NCBI RefSeq assembly: GCF_036898095.1
Contig: NC_090743.1
Span: 23,991,426 to 24,055,425, forward strand
Origin: Palaemon carinicauda
Lineage: Eukaryota; Arthropoda; Malacostraca; Decapoda; Palaemonidae
DNA: 64,000 bases
Direction of reading: 5' to 3'
Below, one piece after another: positions 1 to 14,342 of the stretch. Under the pieces are notes generated by a model. The model was given only the letters and a program-made list of their open reading frames with translations. It did not search any database and was not told the origin of the DNA. Positions within the stretch are counted from its first letter, which is position 1, and the number at the start of each line of letters is the position of its first letter. The translations under genes and the position numbers were made by a program.

Positions 1-301
1 TACAAGGACTGTTCGCGAAGGACTTCAAGTATTACTTAAGAAAGAAAGATGAATAAGAGGTAAAGAACTCAAGTAATCACTTATTATTTTCAGTCTGACA
101 CAGGTATGAAGACACTGCGGTCAGCCCTTGTGGTAGTGCAGTGGGGGAGTGGCTGGGTGTACATGGTTGGAGGGGGGTGGGGAGGGGTGGATTTGAGTTA
201 TGTACGACACGTTTGGAAAAGTTTTTAAAGTCGACCTGTGTACCGAGTTTGCTCAAGTAATGAATTACAGGTAGAGTATGCACACATGGGTGTATTTTGG
301 C

Positions 302-302
<1 letters not shown>

Positions 303-367
<65 letters not shown>

Positions 368-391
368 GTATATATATATATGTATATATAT
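303..391. repeat. (TA)n microsatellite
   Basis: This is an almost pure TA array, with small interruptions (ATTATG, GTATA) towards its right end. Open frames through it on both strands give only Ile-Tyr repeats and are not genes. Confidence 0.97.
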
Positions 392-438
392 AGTGATATT
401 TGTATATCTGTGAAGCCAGCAGCTCAAGGGTGATTTGC

Positions 439-543
<105 letters not shown>

Positions 544-722
544 TTTGTTTGTCTGTTTGTTTGCTTGCGGAGAGAGGGAGAGAGAAATCACTTCCACAAA
601 ACATTTTATGTTTTTTTTTTTTTTTGTAACCGTAGTTGAACATTGACTTAAGATCTCTTATTCATATTGCATAGAACGATATGTACACAATTACACACAC
701 ACAATCACTAGCCTACCTTCTG

Positions 723-726
<4 letters not shown>

Positions 727-791
<65 letters not shown>
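727..791. repeat. (GA)n microsatellite
   Basis: An uninterrupted GA dinucleotide array of about 65 bp, just upstream of a CpG-richer stretch. Confidence 0.97.
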
Positions 792-795
<4 letters not shown>

Positions 796-1321
796 GGTTC
801 GCGGTTTTAGTGTTAGTTGTGTGTGGCGCCACAGTTTCAAGTAGTCTGCGAGTGTGTGCGGAAGCACAAAGGTGTGGAGTAGCGGCTCTACACTAATTGC
901 GAATCGTTTTCCGAAATATTTACCTCTTGCAATTCGTGAGGCGAAGCGCTTTAGTGGTGACTTTTTTTTTTTTTTATTGATGACTCCTATGGAAATGTAT
1001 GAGGAAGTATTAGAAAAAAAATGCATTGTCTTATGAAACATTTATTTTGATGAGTTATGTTTCAAAAAATTAATTTATGTAATTGGTGGATTCACATATG
1101 TAACCTGTATTTTGCGAAAAATGGAAATTTCTCAAATTTGAAAAATATTTGGGGGAGTGAAGTGTTCTTTGTGCTTTTTATTTCTTTATGAAATTAAGAA
1201 CTACTTCGGTTAAAAATTCTGATAACCGTCAGCATTATATAGAAAATATCTTATTACCTATATTGCGACCAGTGCTGGCCTAAATATTATCCAACACATA
1301 TTTGTTGGGGAGCAAGTCAGT

Positions 1322-4300
1322 ATGTTTAACTCTGAAGAAACCACTAACTCGCCGGCAGATGGCGAAAGACGTTCCCAACGGGACACAGAGAGCGGAAACA
1401 CTGAAAGAAAAAATATTAACAATAAGAGAAAAAAATTCTCTCGTGTAAAGGTGAGCGAGGAATTACTATTGCGACTGAGGGCGTCTCTTGAAGAGGATGA
1501 AATTCCTATTGACGAAGGAGCAGAGCGTTTAGTTGATACCCCTATTCCCCCGTCGGGTGATAATGGACAGATAGGCCCTTTCCAGGACGTAATGACTGTT
1601 GGTGAAAATACCGGTGGTTCTTTCGCTGGACAGTTTCATGGAAATTATATCAGGACTTCGGCGGTAAGCCCACAGACATCGTCATTTGAAGATGAAGGTA
1701 TTTATGAAGGAAATTCATGTACTGGAGGTACCTCTATCAAAAATAGAAAAGATGAAAACCATCTAAATGTAGATGCGGAACAGATTGATGATGGTTCCTT
1801 TGATGTCTCGCTGGAATGGGACTTTGACAGCGGGGACCAGAATACCCTGGAAAAGAAGATTCAACCTTATGATGAACTCGTATCTTCAGATTCGTCATCA
1901 TCATCATCATCTCCGTCACCCGATTGTGAATATGAGGAAAATGAATTTGGGGCGTCATCGTCATCATCATCGTCCTCCTCGTCATCAGACTCGGGTGCTG
2001 TTGGTAGCTTGGATCTAAGCACCCAAGAAGGGGCAATCCAAGCCATCAGTCATTCGTTTTCGTGGCTCGAGGAAGATTTATTTTCCAGACAGCCTGACAG
2101 TGATGAATCTAAGAGCTCGGTGAACTATGATGATGAAAATGGTGGTGGTGATGAAATGTGCAAAGGCATTGATGGCAAATCGTCGACTCCAGGTCCCCCT
2201 GTTGATGAACTTGACAATTTCATTGATGAGTGCTTTCATTGGGATGACGTTGTTGATGCAGGTAATTTTGAGAAACAGGACGATGAAGTATGCGAGGAAA
2301 TTGTAGGGGTTTCCGTTGATGGTGGTGAAAATCGTGCTTTCAACATTATTAAGGATCGTGATGTCACTGACCACCAAAAGTATTTGTGTAATGATGATGA
2401 CACCAGTGCGGTGGAGAGGGATGTCATCGGTGCTGCGTCTAACAACGCCAAAAGCAGTCATTTGCGCTTTTTATCTCAGGGTAATACGGAAATTCACTCC
2501 AAATCTGTTCACGAACAAGATTGGAACTTTAATTTTGAATCAAATGGTGAACAGGTGAGCTTGGGAATATGTGGTGTGAAAGAATTTGAAGGAAAGTTCT
2601 CAGAGATTAAAGATGGGATTGAAGAAGTTTGTGTCGTAGATGACAAAGTGCAAGTAAATACCCCTTTCCCAAATGATGAAAACGTAACCAGCAGTCTGAA
2701 CCATGTTGACGTTACAAACCATTTCGGTGCCATGAACCATGTTGATATCGTGAACCGTAACCGTCTAGTCTCCTCCCCCTTCCCATCTTCCTTGATGGGA
2801 ACCGGAAATTCGGACGAAGGTGATTCCCATTCTCCCTCTTTCTTAACTAATGCCGACGCCCTCTCTGCCAACTCCAACGACACGAGCGGCGATGGGAATG
2901 ATTACCGTAACTCATCCGAAGAGATTGACCTTTGCGACTCTGTTTCCGAGTCTGAGTGGAGCGAAGCGGAGACCTGCATATTGAACCCAGATAATCGCTT
3001 CTCCAGTTTAGAATTGGAAAATTCCCATCGTAACAAATCTCCAAAGTTTATTTTGAAAGGCTCGAACATTGTCTTGAGTTTGGATTCCAGTGAATCTGAG
3101 CAGAGTGAGTCAGATGATTGTTTCGAAAAGAGCTCGAATCGCGTCTCGACTTTGAATATGAGCAATACAAACACAATAAAATCTGATACGAGTGTTTTGA
3201 ACCATCCTGGTTCTGTTTCAGCTGTAAATTGGAATTATTCAGATTTTAGGAAATATGCATTGTTTCCAGAAACTGAAGGGGCATATCTTAATGCTAATAT
3301 TAGTAGCAAGTATTCTACTGCCGAGAGTCATTACCAAGGTTCCATATACTTCCAGCCTGAACTTGACCGAAGGGGAAATGGAATCGACGATAATGTATCA
3401 TTAGGAATTTCAGATTACATTTTGCCATCTTTTGATGAAGAAAAGTTAGCAAGAGATGACGAAGGGTCTTCCTCTACAAGCACCAGTACTAGCACTAGTA
3501 GCTCTGACGTAAATACGAGTCTTGAACACGATTCCCTTGATTTGTACCGGAGAGTAAATTACACAAATGATGCCGACAAACAGAGGAAGAAAATCCTTCC
3601 CGATGTTTGCTCTTCGTGCAATCTGTCAGAGGGAAAACCCTCGGGAAATAGTCGCCATTCGGGCACTTGCCTTGGCTGTCTCGTGGAGCGTGATACAGGG
3701 AAGGGCAAAGGGCGCAAAGTGAGACCGTCTGACGGAGGTATCATTCCTGGGAACAGCCATCTTGGGTTTCGAAAGAAGAGGAGGAATAGGAGAAAACGGA
3801 AAATAGGGGGAATCTCTGATAGAGAGGGAAGCGATGGAGATGGATGCGGTCGGGATCAGAAGGATGCGTCCCATTGCGACATTGAAGGTTGGGTTGATAG
3901 TGAAAACCGCCGTTGGTACAGGGTGGGAAGTAGAGGACAAAGAACGATGAAAAAGATGACAGTAACAAATGGTGCTGCCCCGCCCTTTATTGCTCCACTA
4001 GAATCGGATGATGATGGGGATGTAAGATGGTTCGGTTCCCAAAATATTAACTTTGGTCCCCCAGAAAGAGATGGCAGGTTAGATTGCAACTTGAATTCAC
4101 CTGAAAGAGGAATTAATATGCTAATCGACGATCATTATCATTACGGGAGAGGGGTTGATAGGACTGGCAGTGATCATTATTTTCCAACAACAAAGAAAAA
4201 CGATGATCACTCAATGGGGAAAGTATTTGGTAGGTCAAGCGAGGTCTTGTGTTCCAACGAAAGAGGATTCGATAGGTTATACAGTGACATATCTATCCCA

Positions 4301-7300
4301 GAAAGAGAAATCGGTATGCCAAGCAGCGACCTTCATTATCCTGAAACGAGGAATTTAGCGCTTGATCCCAGGGGAAATAATGATTGGTTTGATGACCCTT
4401 ACGAAAACGGCAAGTGGGAGCAAATTAGGAAAAGACTTTTAAAGACATCTTCGAACAAGATGCGAAAAATCTCCGTTGATAAAGACGCCCTTGATTCTTG
4501 GGAAGAAGAAACGGACTGTCCTGATTCTCCAGATCACTTGAGTAATTCTCAGGAAAGGGAAAAGGCGCATTCGTTTGACAAAGCAAAAGAAAGTAGAGAT
4601 AATTATAATAGTGACTCTATACGAAACCAGTGTGGTTTCTCATCTTGGTCTTTCAATGACCTTGATGTAACTCGAGTTCATAATAATGACACGAAAGGGG
4701 GACTTTACCGTACGGTACACCACAGCAGTGATGGCGATGTGAACGACGCCTTCGAGGTCGCAAGCTGTTGGAAATATTTCAAATTAGAGAAACCGGCCAA
4801 TAACGAGACCTTGGTAAAGCAAAAACCTCCTGAAGGACCTCTGGGAGGTGCCAAGGACATCAAAGACCAGCGTAAGGGGCGTTTCCTCGCCGATGGTGGT
4901 TACAACAGCGACTTCGAATGTGGCGACTCAGATAGCGATGAGTACAGCGAAATCGGTAGTAATGACGAGGAAGGTGTCGGGAATGAATTTGATAAGGAAA
5001 GTGAGGAAGATGATTTAGCGGAAAAGACTTTGGATTCCTTGAGGTTTTTAAATCTGTACCGCGGCAGGCAAGACTCCAAGGACAAAGGAAAAAACAGTAG
5101 CAGATATACCGTGTCTTCTTTTGTGGAATGTAAAGGGGCAAGCATTGCTACAGAAAAGGATAGCGAAAGGAGAAAAAGGACTCTGGTTATGTTAGGACCC
5201 TTAAATGATGTAGACTTAGAGAAGGAAAATGAAGAGCATGGGAAAATCCACAAAATAAATGATGTTCCCAATTTAGTGCCATCGTGCAGCCCACCCCCAC
5301 TTCCCCCTCATACTTCCGTGCCTCCAAGTCCAACGAGGGATGGCACACCCTTGAATAATACCTTTCGCCCTGCCCATAACACTTCCATTAACTCTAATTG
5401 GGACACACCCATCTATTCTCAGCATGATGCGTGCTCACGGTATGATATGACCCTTCCCGTTCCTGTCCATACTTTTGCCAGCAGTACGTTGACCAATCGG
5501 GATACTGATGACTTTTATGAATCTCGTTTACCATCGAGTAGAGCCTTTGGTGACCAACATTGGAAGTCCACACAGCCGAGTAAGGAATATTATTCCGAAG
5601 AATCTAACCATTACGGCTCCAAGAACCCAATTTCACAGTATAAGAGCGTTTTCAGGCCTAACGACAGCCATGGGTTTAATTCGGGAAGTCACCAGTTTCA
5701 ATATCACCTGCCGAAACATCTCCAAAATTCGAGAGATAAATATAATCCTATGTATTATAGCCATGACTGGAACGACATATATACATATAACATTCCTCCA
5801 CACGCTTTCACCCTCCAGACTACACCGTCTCCCAGCCAACTCAGAGGTAATTTCGACATTAATGCATCTTCTCAAACATTTTCACCTGGGGAGCCTCGAT
5901 TAAGTTGGGAAAGTGACAGTCATGGAAAGAAAACCGCGAATTTTAAGAAAAGCGTTGATAGTGCAGTATCTTTCGAGCAAAGCATCAGCGCAGATGAAGC
6001 ATACGACACAGACGGCAAATGCTTTGAAACTTCTCAACCAAGTCATAATGAAAGACCATATGTCAACAATACTCCTTCAAGCCCTAAGACCATCTCAGGA
6101 GCTGAAACAGACGAGAGGCGTGTCATTAGCAATGCTGATGAGCTTACAGACCGTCGGGAAACGAAAGGAAGCACGAACGCTCATGATACCTTCAGAAAGA
6201 ATGACGACTGTCGTGCTGCGAGCATGACTATGAGAAAATCTATTTCCCGGAAGAATTTCAAGAAATGTGAAGATACTAACAACAGTGAATATTCGAATTA
6301 TAATTTATTTAAGGGCCAGTTGGATAATACCAGCGAGTTATGCTCGACACATCGCCCTAGGAACCGTGACGACGAACGGCGTAACAATTTCACTTATGGG
6401 AATAGCATCAGCGGTTATGCCATCGTTAGCGACCAACCATCTGAAGCCCAAGCTGACGCTTGGCCAACCGCTAGTGGCGTTCCAAGCGGTTACTATCCGT
6501 TCGACCTTAGCAGCTCTAGGTATCAAGGAAACTTCCATGAGAAAGAAAATGCACATGGCATTACATCAGTAGATAATTATTTGAATTTAGGTAATAAGGT
6601 GGAAGGTTTTCGCCCACCTACGCAAAATTATGACATAAACACAAGACCTACTCGGTCCGACAGACAAATTCTCTTTAATAATGAATTACGTAATGTTTGC
6701 GTAGAATGTAAGAGAAATAAAGAAATGAGAGCGAATAATTTTGGGAGCCACGAGAATGACATAACACCTGTGCATTATGGGCCCACCGGTACAATCAAAT
6801 GCACCTGTTTGAACAGAAGACCGAAGAGTCCTCGTAGTTTTTATAACGATATCATGTCAAGAGAAAGGTTTTGGAATGCCGTCAAGTCTGAATCCAACAA
6901 CCAGGTACACAATCCTTACTGGGAAGGAAGCCTTACCCACAAATTTCCCGAAAGGTCGGAAGACAGTAATTCAGAAACCAATCAATCTGACACCACCTTA
7001 ATCTCTTCAACATCACAAAAATGGCTGAGGCCCATCCCTGCTTCATGTTTGAGTCACACCCTCTGTGCCCGTTATCCCCTCTATAAGAAGATAAGAAATG
7101 CCCTATGTAAGAGCGACAATGTCTTGGCATCCACTGCTAGCAGACTGCAGGGCTCTGCGCCTATCCAAATCCAGCCTAAATCTACCAATAATCACAACAC
7201 TAGAAATGACTCCGGACTTGTCACATCTGAACAACCTATATGCTCACAACCCAAGTCTATTTTTAATGGTGGTTTAATGGAAGGTGTGTCAGAGGTCACT

Positions 7301-8312
7301 CAAGGTTCTGCGTATGAAAATGAAGTTAATGACTCTGATTACTTGTATGAAGGACGACCTATTTCTTGTTTTTCACCTTTAGCGACATTGCGACGGGAAC
7401 CTCCTGATGGAACGTCACATCCAGATGACCCTGTTGAGAAAAAAACGCTTCATGTAGATAAAGACAAATTTGTTTGCGATCAAGATGACGAAAAAGACAG
7501 GATATCTGAATATTCTGATTTTGAAAATGGAAAAAGCTCGCCCATTAGAACAATATCCCCCTTAGAACTTTGGGATCCTGGACCTGTCGCCGATTCGACT
7601 GAAAATCAAGACCATTTTTTATCCGGCGATGCATTTACAAGCGTACTTGGAGAAAATGATCGAAATTGTGGCTCATCGGCGGAGAGAGTCCCAAGCCCCG
7701 ATCAAATGCGTCACGAAGAAAGCGAAGTAAAATCTGAACACGAATCGGAAGACCGCACAGCGGAGATAAAATCGCACGTTAGTCCCTCGGAACGGATGGA
7801 ATATAAACTTTCGGACCACAACGAGGAAACCAACCTGTCATTTGGAAGCCTGGAATGCCAGGGGCCACGCCCACCACCCATTACGGAGTCTTGCAGGCCC
7901 ACCAGAACTATTATCCCCGAGTCTCCCAACCAACAATCGACCATCCTGCTTGCGGTGGATTCCCTCCCTACCACCACCACCCCTACCCCTGGAAACCCAC
8001 AACAACAACAACAACAACAACAACAGCCGTCTCTCATTGACCTCATGAAACTAGGTCACTATGAAGGTTACGTCACTTTACCCATGGTATTCAAACCCGT
8101 CCCGCCTGTAAATAGTACGGATATCGATGCCGCTTTATCTAGTCAAGATCACGAGTCTTCATCTAGTCATGAGAAAGTCACAGAGGCTCCGTCCAAAATC
8201 GAACCGGAAGAGATCAGCCAGAGCACGCAAGTAAGAGTCTCTCTGCGAAAGTATTGCAAGAGGAAGAAAGATGGAAGCAGGAAGCTTATCATCAAGTTCA
8301 CGCTCTGTTTAG
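1322..8312 (+). CDS. Giant coding exon, acidic Ser-rich disordered protein; possible alternative first exon of Unc-115
   Basis: I do not recognise the product. The frame is open for over 7.1 kb in an AT-rich genome, which chance cannot explain. The open frame continues to a stop at 8435-8437, but sequence after 8312 becomes AT-rich and hydrophobic in translation. I therefore end the exon at a TTTAG/GTGATG donor, giving 2330 complete codons plus one base. The protein is Asp/Glu/Ser/Asn-rich with no membrane segment or signal peptide. Visible features are Ser runs (about residues 191-197 and 212-222), a Ser-Thr alternation near 715-730, a Cys pair set (C763, C766, C783, C786), a basic cluster that could be a nuclear signal (817-829), a second Cys set (C1793, C1796, C1827, C1829) and polyQ (2227-2236). 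The one leftover base fits the LIM3 exon at 12863, producing a Glu codon and then the first LIM3 Cys. A stronger-looking donor at 8231 (GTAAGA) is in the wrong phase for that exon. Coding status is secure; the link to Unc-115 is inference. Confidence 0.85.
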
Positions 8313-8545
8313 GTGATGTATTTTGGAATAAAGTAAATTCTTTTCGTATTATTGATTTTGGTTTAGAATTAAGTCCTACGTTGGTTTTGGTCTATAAGCT
8401 TTTAAGATGTAATTTACCTCATGTTTATGATATATAGATTAATATTTTTGATGATGGTTACAAATGATTTTCTTTATTGGTTCAGACATTCGTCAATGCT
8501 ATATAACCTTGTATACATGCATTTATATACAAATAGTATACACGA

Positions 8546-8938
<393 letters not shown>

Positions 8939-8939
8939 G

Positions 8940-8940
<1 letters not shown>

Positions 8941-9010
<70 letters not shown>
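8941..9010. repeat. (TA)n microsatellite
   Basis: Pure TA array of about 70 bp closing the microsatellite cluster downstream of the giant exon. Confidence 0.97.
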
Positions 9011-9013
<3 letters not shown>

Positions 9014-9738
9014 ATACGTGCTATCAAATCTCCGTTACGTAATGTAAACTTATATAAATTTCAAGTACTTTTTCTCATTACGGTTCGTTGATTATTAATG
9101 TGGGATTACAATTTAAGAATTTCAAACCGCATGAATTGCACGCGAATTTGTTCCGATTTTCAGGATTTTGTAATTTTTTAAAACTTTAATATTCAGAGAT
9201 ATCGCAGATAAATAGAATTTAGCTGGTTTTTTTTTGGTTACGCAATTTACCTCACAGATAGCAAATACCTTGTTTTTCTCACTTCAGACCCTTCAGAAAT
9301 ATCAGTTAATCTATTTTGAAATTTTGAATGATACAAATTTTATTTAATTTGATGAATATATTTCTGAAAATATATACAATTTATGCTCGAAAGCTCATTC
9401 ATTCCAGTCTGTTTTTAAAGTCATGCTGATTAAATTAAGCCTTCAAGGCAGGAAGTATTGTGGTCTGTTTTCAATCACAATAGACACATCGCAGCCGCCG
9501 TCTCCTTCCTGTTAGAAAGCTGGAAGAAGATCGTAATAGTAACATAATAATGGCTAACTTTACCTCCGCGAACGTTGTGGTAGGGGAAAAGGTCAGGGGT
9601 CGTTCAGGGAAGATTCAAAATAAGGTTACAGGTCGCTCAAAAGAAGATCTAAAAGGACTTTGTCTGGAGACATCAGTGTTGTTAGGAAAAGTTTGCAGCT
9701 AACTTTGTGGACTGTTTGAGGTTTACTCATGTTTTTCT

Positions 9739-9740
9739 TC

Positions 9741-9795
<55 letters not shown>
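9739..9795. repeat. Poly-T tract
   Basis: A run of about 57 T. It could be the poly-A tail of a minus-strand retroposed sequence, since the adjoining left flank (9480-9700) is less AT-rich, but no recognisable element lies next to it. Confidence 0.9.
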
Positions 9796-9989
9796 CCTCG
9801 AGAGAGACTGGTGGATAGTGAGAAGCGGGTGTGCTGTTTACTCATTTCTTTATGTAAATAAAAAAGGAGAAAAATTGCAGACTGCAATCTTTCATTTTTA
9901 ATCTGGCTTGTTTGATTAGTTTTAGAAATGCAACTCGTCTAAAGTTTCTGCCTTTGTTGAAAGTGCGAGTGAAGCATGACGAGTATAGA

Positions 9990-10184
<195 letters not shown>

Positions 10185-10553
10185 TATGTATTTTTTATAT
10201 CTTAAACATTCTGCGTATTTTTTTATTTGAAATTGCGAATATCTATTATTAAACAGTTGCGTATTTTTTACATCTACATTGGTTATAATTGTAATTTTTT
10301 TTTTACAACTACCGGGTACCTTATTGTATTTATGTTAAGTAGAATGTACCTATTTTTCATTTTCATATTTTGTAAATGTAAATGTTTAAGTACTTTGTTC
10401 TATAATTTAATATTTTTCTAAGACCGAAAATATTTGTCATAAATGCGAAGAATTTGTTAAAAGCGAGTCTTATTGTTTAGAATTTAACCATTTGACGTGT
10501 ACATGACAATTATTACCACTATCCATTGAAATGAACGAGTTTACATATTGGAT

Positions 10554-10629
10554 TAAGTGAAAAATTTTCATAGAAGCTTCAAAAAAAGGAAAATATTTTC
10601 GCACATTTCTAAATTCATTTACCATAATA

Positions 10630-10695
<66 letters not shown>

Positions 10696-10749
10696 AATTC
10701 ATAGAAACTTCGAAGGAAAATATGTCCGCGTATACCTAATTTAATTTAC

Positions 10750-10839
<90 letters not shown>

Positions 10840-10893
10840 AATTCATAGAAACTTCGAAGGAAAATATTTCCGCGTATATCTAATTTAATTTAC

Positions 10894-10978
<85 letters not shown>
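10554..10978 (+). repeat. Compound minisatellite: three units each ending in (CT)n
   Basis: Three consecutive units of about 140 bp. Each has a unique head of about 60 bp (TTCATAGAAACTTCGAAGGA, then TTTACCAT) followed by 60-85 bp of CT. CT tracts lie at 10632-10691, 10753-10835 and 10896-10978. The heads of units 2 and 3 are almost identical; that of unit 1 is more diverged. Confidence 0.93.
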
Positions 10979-10980
<2 letters not shown>

Positions 10981-11661
10981 ATTAAAATTGAACTGATGTT
11001 TTGAAATTCCATTGATATCTTCATATTATAAGATAACCACATTTTTCCAGGTCCCTGTTACCGCACCCTGCCCCGGCAAGGTAGTATTTTGTGTCGGTTA
11101 ATGTTGGGTTAATTTATCATGTAAACCAGGTTAACTGTCACCTATTGAAGTGTAATGTATGCGTAACAGGATCACTGATGTTCTTGATTGATTTGCCCCT
11201 CTCTTTTTGAAAGTGCCGACCACACTTCGACGAAAATTCCTCCATTCTTTTTTCTTATCTTTCAGTGGTGAATTTACTCTTAATGCATATGAAAAGGGGG
11301 CCATTGATATATTTGTTAGATGTAAATTACTTTTCATGTTTTTTTATGTAGCGATCGAAAGTAATCATTTAGCCAAGATTGCCCATAATGAAATTTAAGA
11401 TCCTCCTTATTTCATTATAAACATATTTTTCAATCTTAGGATGTTAAACTTTTTTTACCATTCTATAGAATTTCCAATAATTATTCCTTCTCCGTAGCGA
11501 AAACACTATTTTATTTAGATATTTTAAACTGTTTCTCATTAGTTTGTTTAGTAAATATATAGATATTTCTGACTTGTATTTATAGTTATCAAAATCTTCC
11601 TTAGATTACCGTTTTTGTTTTGTGAGCATATTGTTTTTGGTCTAGCACTGCATGTGTGTTG

Positions 11662-11663
<2 letters not shown>

Positions 11664-11733
<70 letters not shown>
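11664..11733. repeat. (CT)n microsatellite
   Basis: An uninterrupted CT array of about 70 bp in the intron upstream of the LIM3 exon. Confidence 0.97.
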
Positions 11734-11739
<6 letters not shown>

Positions 11740-12862
11740 TTCTTGCCTGTCATACTTTACAATAAAGTTAAGAACTATCCTTCATTTCGTTTTTTCAACC
11801 CTGTCTTTTGTGATGCTTTTTTTTCACCACTTGTAACTTGTAGAGATTTGTTTCTCATTCAAATCAAGTTTTTCTTTTAGCATAATATGAATAGCGTATC
11901 TTAACAAACTAATGCTCTTTTACTGACGATTGACGTTTTAATACCTTTAGTTATTTCTTATGGTTGTGTTGTTTCCAATTGGTAATTGTTTGTTGTAATT
12001 AAATTGCAATTAATTGGTACTATCCCACAATAAAACACTTTCCCTGAATTAACCAAATGATAGGCATGTTGTTTTGGATGTTTATTTGTGTCAAATTTAC
12101 TGTTTATTTATTTTATTGTTTTTGTTTTCATTATACAAAGCTAGATCAGTATCATAAACGTAACTAGACTGATTTTAGGGTAAAATATCAGAATTACTTT
12201 TTTATATTTCTAAACTTCTAACCCAGCACAAACAGTTTTAGGAACTTTGAAATTCAATCAAATAAAATTGTTGCTAACAATTACAGATACACATATTCTT
12301 TCTTTCTCTGTCAACATTTTTGCAGACAATTGCCTGTACAATATGGTACTATATGACTTTTATTATCACACATTCATACAGAATAAATTTGCAATCTTCT
12401 ATAGTTCAGTTTTTCACTATAAAACAGTTACAATTAAAATTGAATTTGTTACATCTTTCGAGACAAAAACTTTGAAATATTCTTATCTTAATTTATAATT
12501 ATTTGTCTTTTTATCTGTTATATTCACTATTTTCTTGTTTGATTTTTTTTTTCAATGCTAAATTTTTTCATTGGTGATGAGCAGCTCCATAATATTTTGA
12601 GGCAGATTAAAATTTAACAATAATGCTAATGGTAATTTTCTCTCATGTGGAGGTGGCAGCAAAAATAATAGAATTTAATTAGAGATTACTTTCATCTTTT
12701 TCCTTCCTACTGTATTAGTCTTTATCAAGTATCATGTGAAATTGATAAGACTTTTGGGGCCCTTAAACTTTTTTTCTGTTATTTCTTCTTGAAGAAATAA
12801 TGTGAAGTGTCTCACTAACGTTACAACACTAAATGCTGACGACAGTTATTTTCTCTTCATAG

Positions 12863-12989
12863 AATGTGCAGGATGCAAAGAGGAACTGGTAGAGGGCCAG
12901 GCATTGATTGCCTTGGATCAACAGTGGCATATTTGGTGCTTCAAGTGTGCTGCCTGTAATACTGTCTTGCATGGGGAATATATGGGAAA
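12863..12989 (+). CDS. Unc-115: Unc-115/abLIM exon: LIM domain 3, first part
   Basis: The exon starts after CTTCATAG and ends before GTGAGT. It takes one base from the preceding exon and leaves two. The translation begins CAGCKEELVEGQALIALD, which matches the start of the third LIM domain of the family: a CxxC pair, then WHxxC and CxxC zinc ligands, and ending in EYMGK. The remaining ligands come from the next exon. LIM domains bind two zinc ions and act in protein interaction. The preceding exon is either the LIM2 exon upstream of the window or the giant exon at 1322-8312; both uses would need the same phase. Confidence 0.93.
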
Positions 12990-13556
12990 GTGAGTATATG
13001 TTTCGAATCAAGTTGTCTTATTTGATTATTCAACTTCTAATTTCAGCATTGACACAATTGGTTGTTTAACCTTGGGTGTGGTCATGGTTTCTATATGATT
13101 ACATTTTACCTTTAAAACTGTATTGTATTTAAACTTTTGACTCTATATCTTGAGTCTCATGTATGCCATGCCATTCACATTTAGGATATTTTAACGTTTT
13201 ATTTATATTTCTATCGACTAAGTATTATGGAGTCATTCTAAATTGGAAAATTATGTAAAATTGATATGTTACAGTAATACATTTTCTTATTATAGCATAT
13301 TGCCTTAGAAAGAAAGTAAACTGTTCAGAGACATATGAAAGTTACCTATTTTTGCAGATACATTACTTTGATTGTAAAGAACATATTGGATTGCTTTACT
13401 GATGCCATATTGTGTAAATATTTTAATTTATGTATAAAATGTACTCATATTAAATACACTGTGGTATAAAAACTAAAAATTATTTCCAATACAGTCCACT
13501 CAAATTTACCTCCTCCTACTTTTAGTGGTCTCTTATTCTCATATATCATTTTCCAG
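12990..13556 (+). other. Intron, nothing further seen
   Basis: AT-rich intron within the LIM3 domain, running from GTGAGT to TTTTCCAG. No repeat or gene is visible. Confidence 0.85.
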
Positions 13557-13741
13557 GGATGGCTTGCCATATTGTGAAAAGGATTATCAGGCACAGTTTG
13601 GTGTCAAGTGTGCTTACTGTAATAGATTCATCAGTGGTAAGGTGCTACAAGCTGGAGACAATCATCATTTCCACCCGACTTGTGCACGCTGTACGAAGTG
13701 CGGCGATCCGTTTGGTGATGGAGAGGAGATGTACTTGCAAG
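13557..13741 (+). CDS. Unc-115: Unc-115/abLIM exon: end of LIM3 and most of LIM4
   Basis: The exon starts after CATTTTCCAG, completes the AAG codon split from the previous exon and leaves one base before GTTAGT. It supplies the last LIM3 ligands (YCEKDY, C-x2-D). LIM4 then follows with C-x2-C (CAYC), FHPTC and C-x2-C (CTKC), ending at EEMYLQ. The stretch KVLQAGDNHHFHPTCARC is extremely conserved in arthropod Unc-115, which makes this the most secure family assignment in the window. Confidence 0.95.
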
Positions 13742-14342
13742 GTTAGTCTTTATTGCGTGTCAGAAGTTAGGTTTTTCATTGGTTTCTCCTTGATGTTACT
13801 CAAAATTACCAAGTACATATTAAACTCCTTTTATTTTTTAAATATTTATAGGAACTTGTATGGGTTAAATCACATTATTTGTGATGATGAAGGTTTAGGA
13901 GTCAGTTCATTGTATTAGCTTGGTATAGGTATATTATCTTGTCAGTCCTAATATGTTTGTAAATAGAATTTCATAAGTCAGCGCATGTTTTAAGGAATTA
14001 TGCAAAAGCGTCAGTGTTTTTGACTGATGGAAGCTATTACTCGAGAGTTTATTTCTCTTTATACAATACTCTAAAATATATTGTACTTACATGCAATTTT
14101 TTGCAATGATAAAAGCATTATTATTGCATGACTTCATATTGATCAATTTAATAAGGATATTAAATGTTTAAGGGGGAATAATAATTTGATGTTATTCACA
14201 TTTTAAAGGAAACAAATTGTATAAATTTGTGTAGGGCATCGTTACATTTCTTACATATGTGCAATCACTCGTGCAGCTATCATAATCGAAACAGTTGTAC
14301 ATCCAAACATGTTTTATAATCAAATTGTATGCGTTTTAATAG
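13742..14342 (+). other. Intron, nothing further seen
   Basis: AT-rich intron of about 600 bp interrupting LIM4; no repeat or gene is visible. Confidence 0.85.

Noticed and set aside
8231..8236. Strong-looking donor GTAAGA as end of the giant exon
   Set aside because: It would end the exon in phase 0, which does not fit the LIM3 exon. Kept as an alternative if the giant block belongs to another gene.
8327..8332. AATAAA as a polyadenylation signal ending a single-exon gene
   Set aside because: It lies inside the open frame and before its stop, and the motif is common in AT-rich DNA. Not excluded, but weak.
10554..10978. Regular repeat-spacer pattern resembling a CRISPR array
   Set aside because: The 'repeats' are CT microsatellites, the spacers are near-identical and the genome is eukaryotic.
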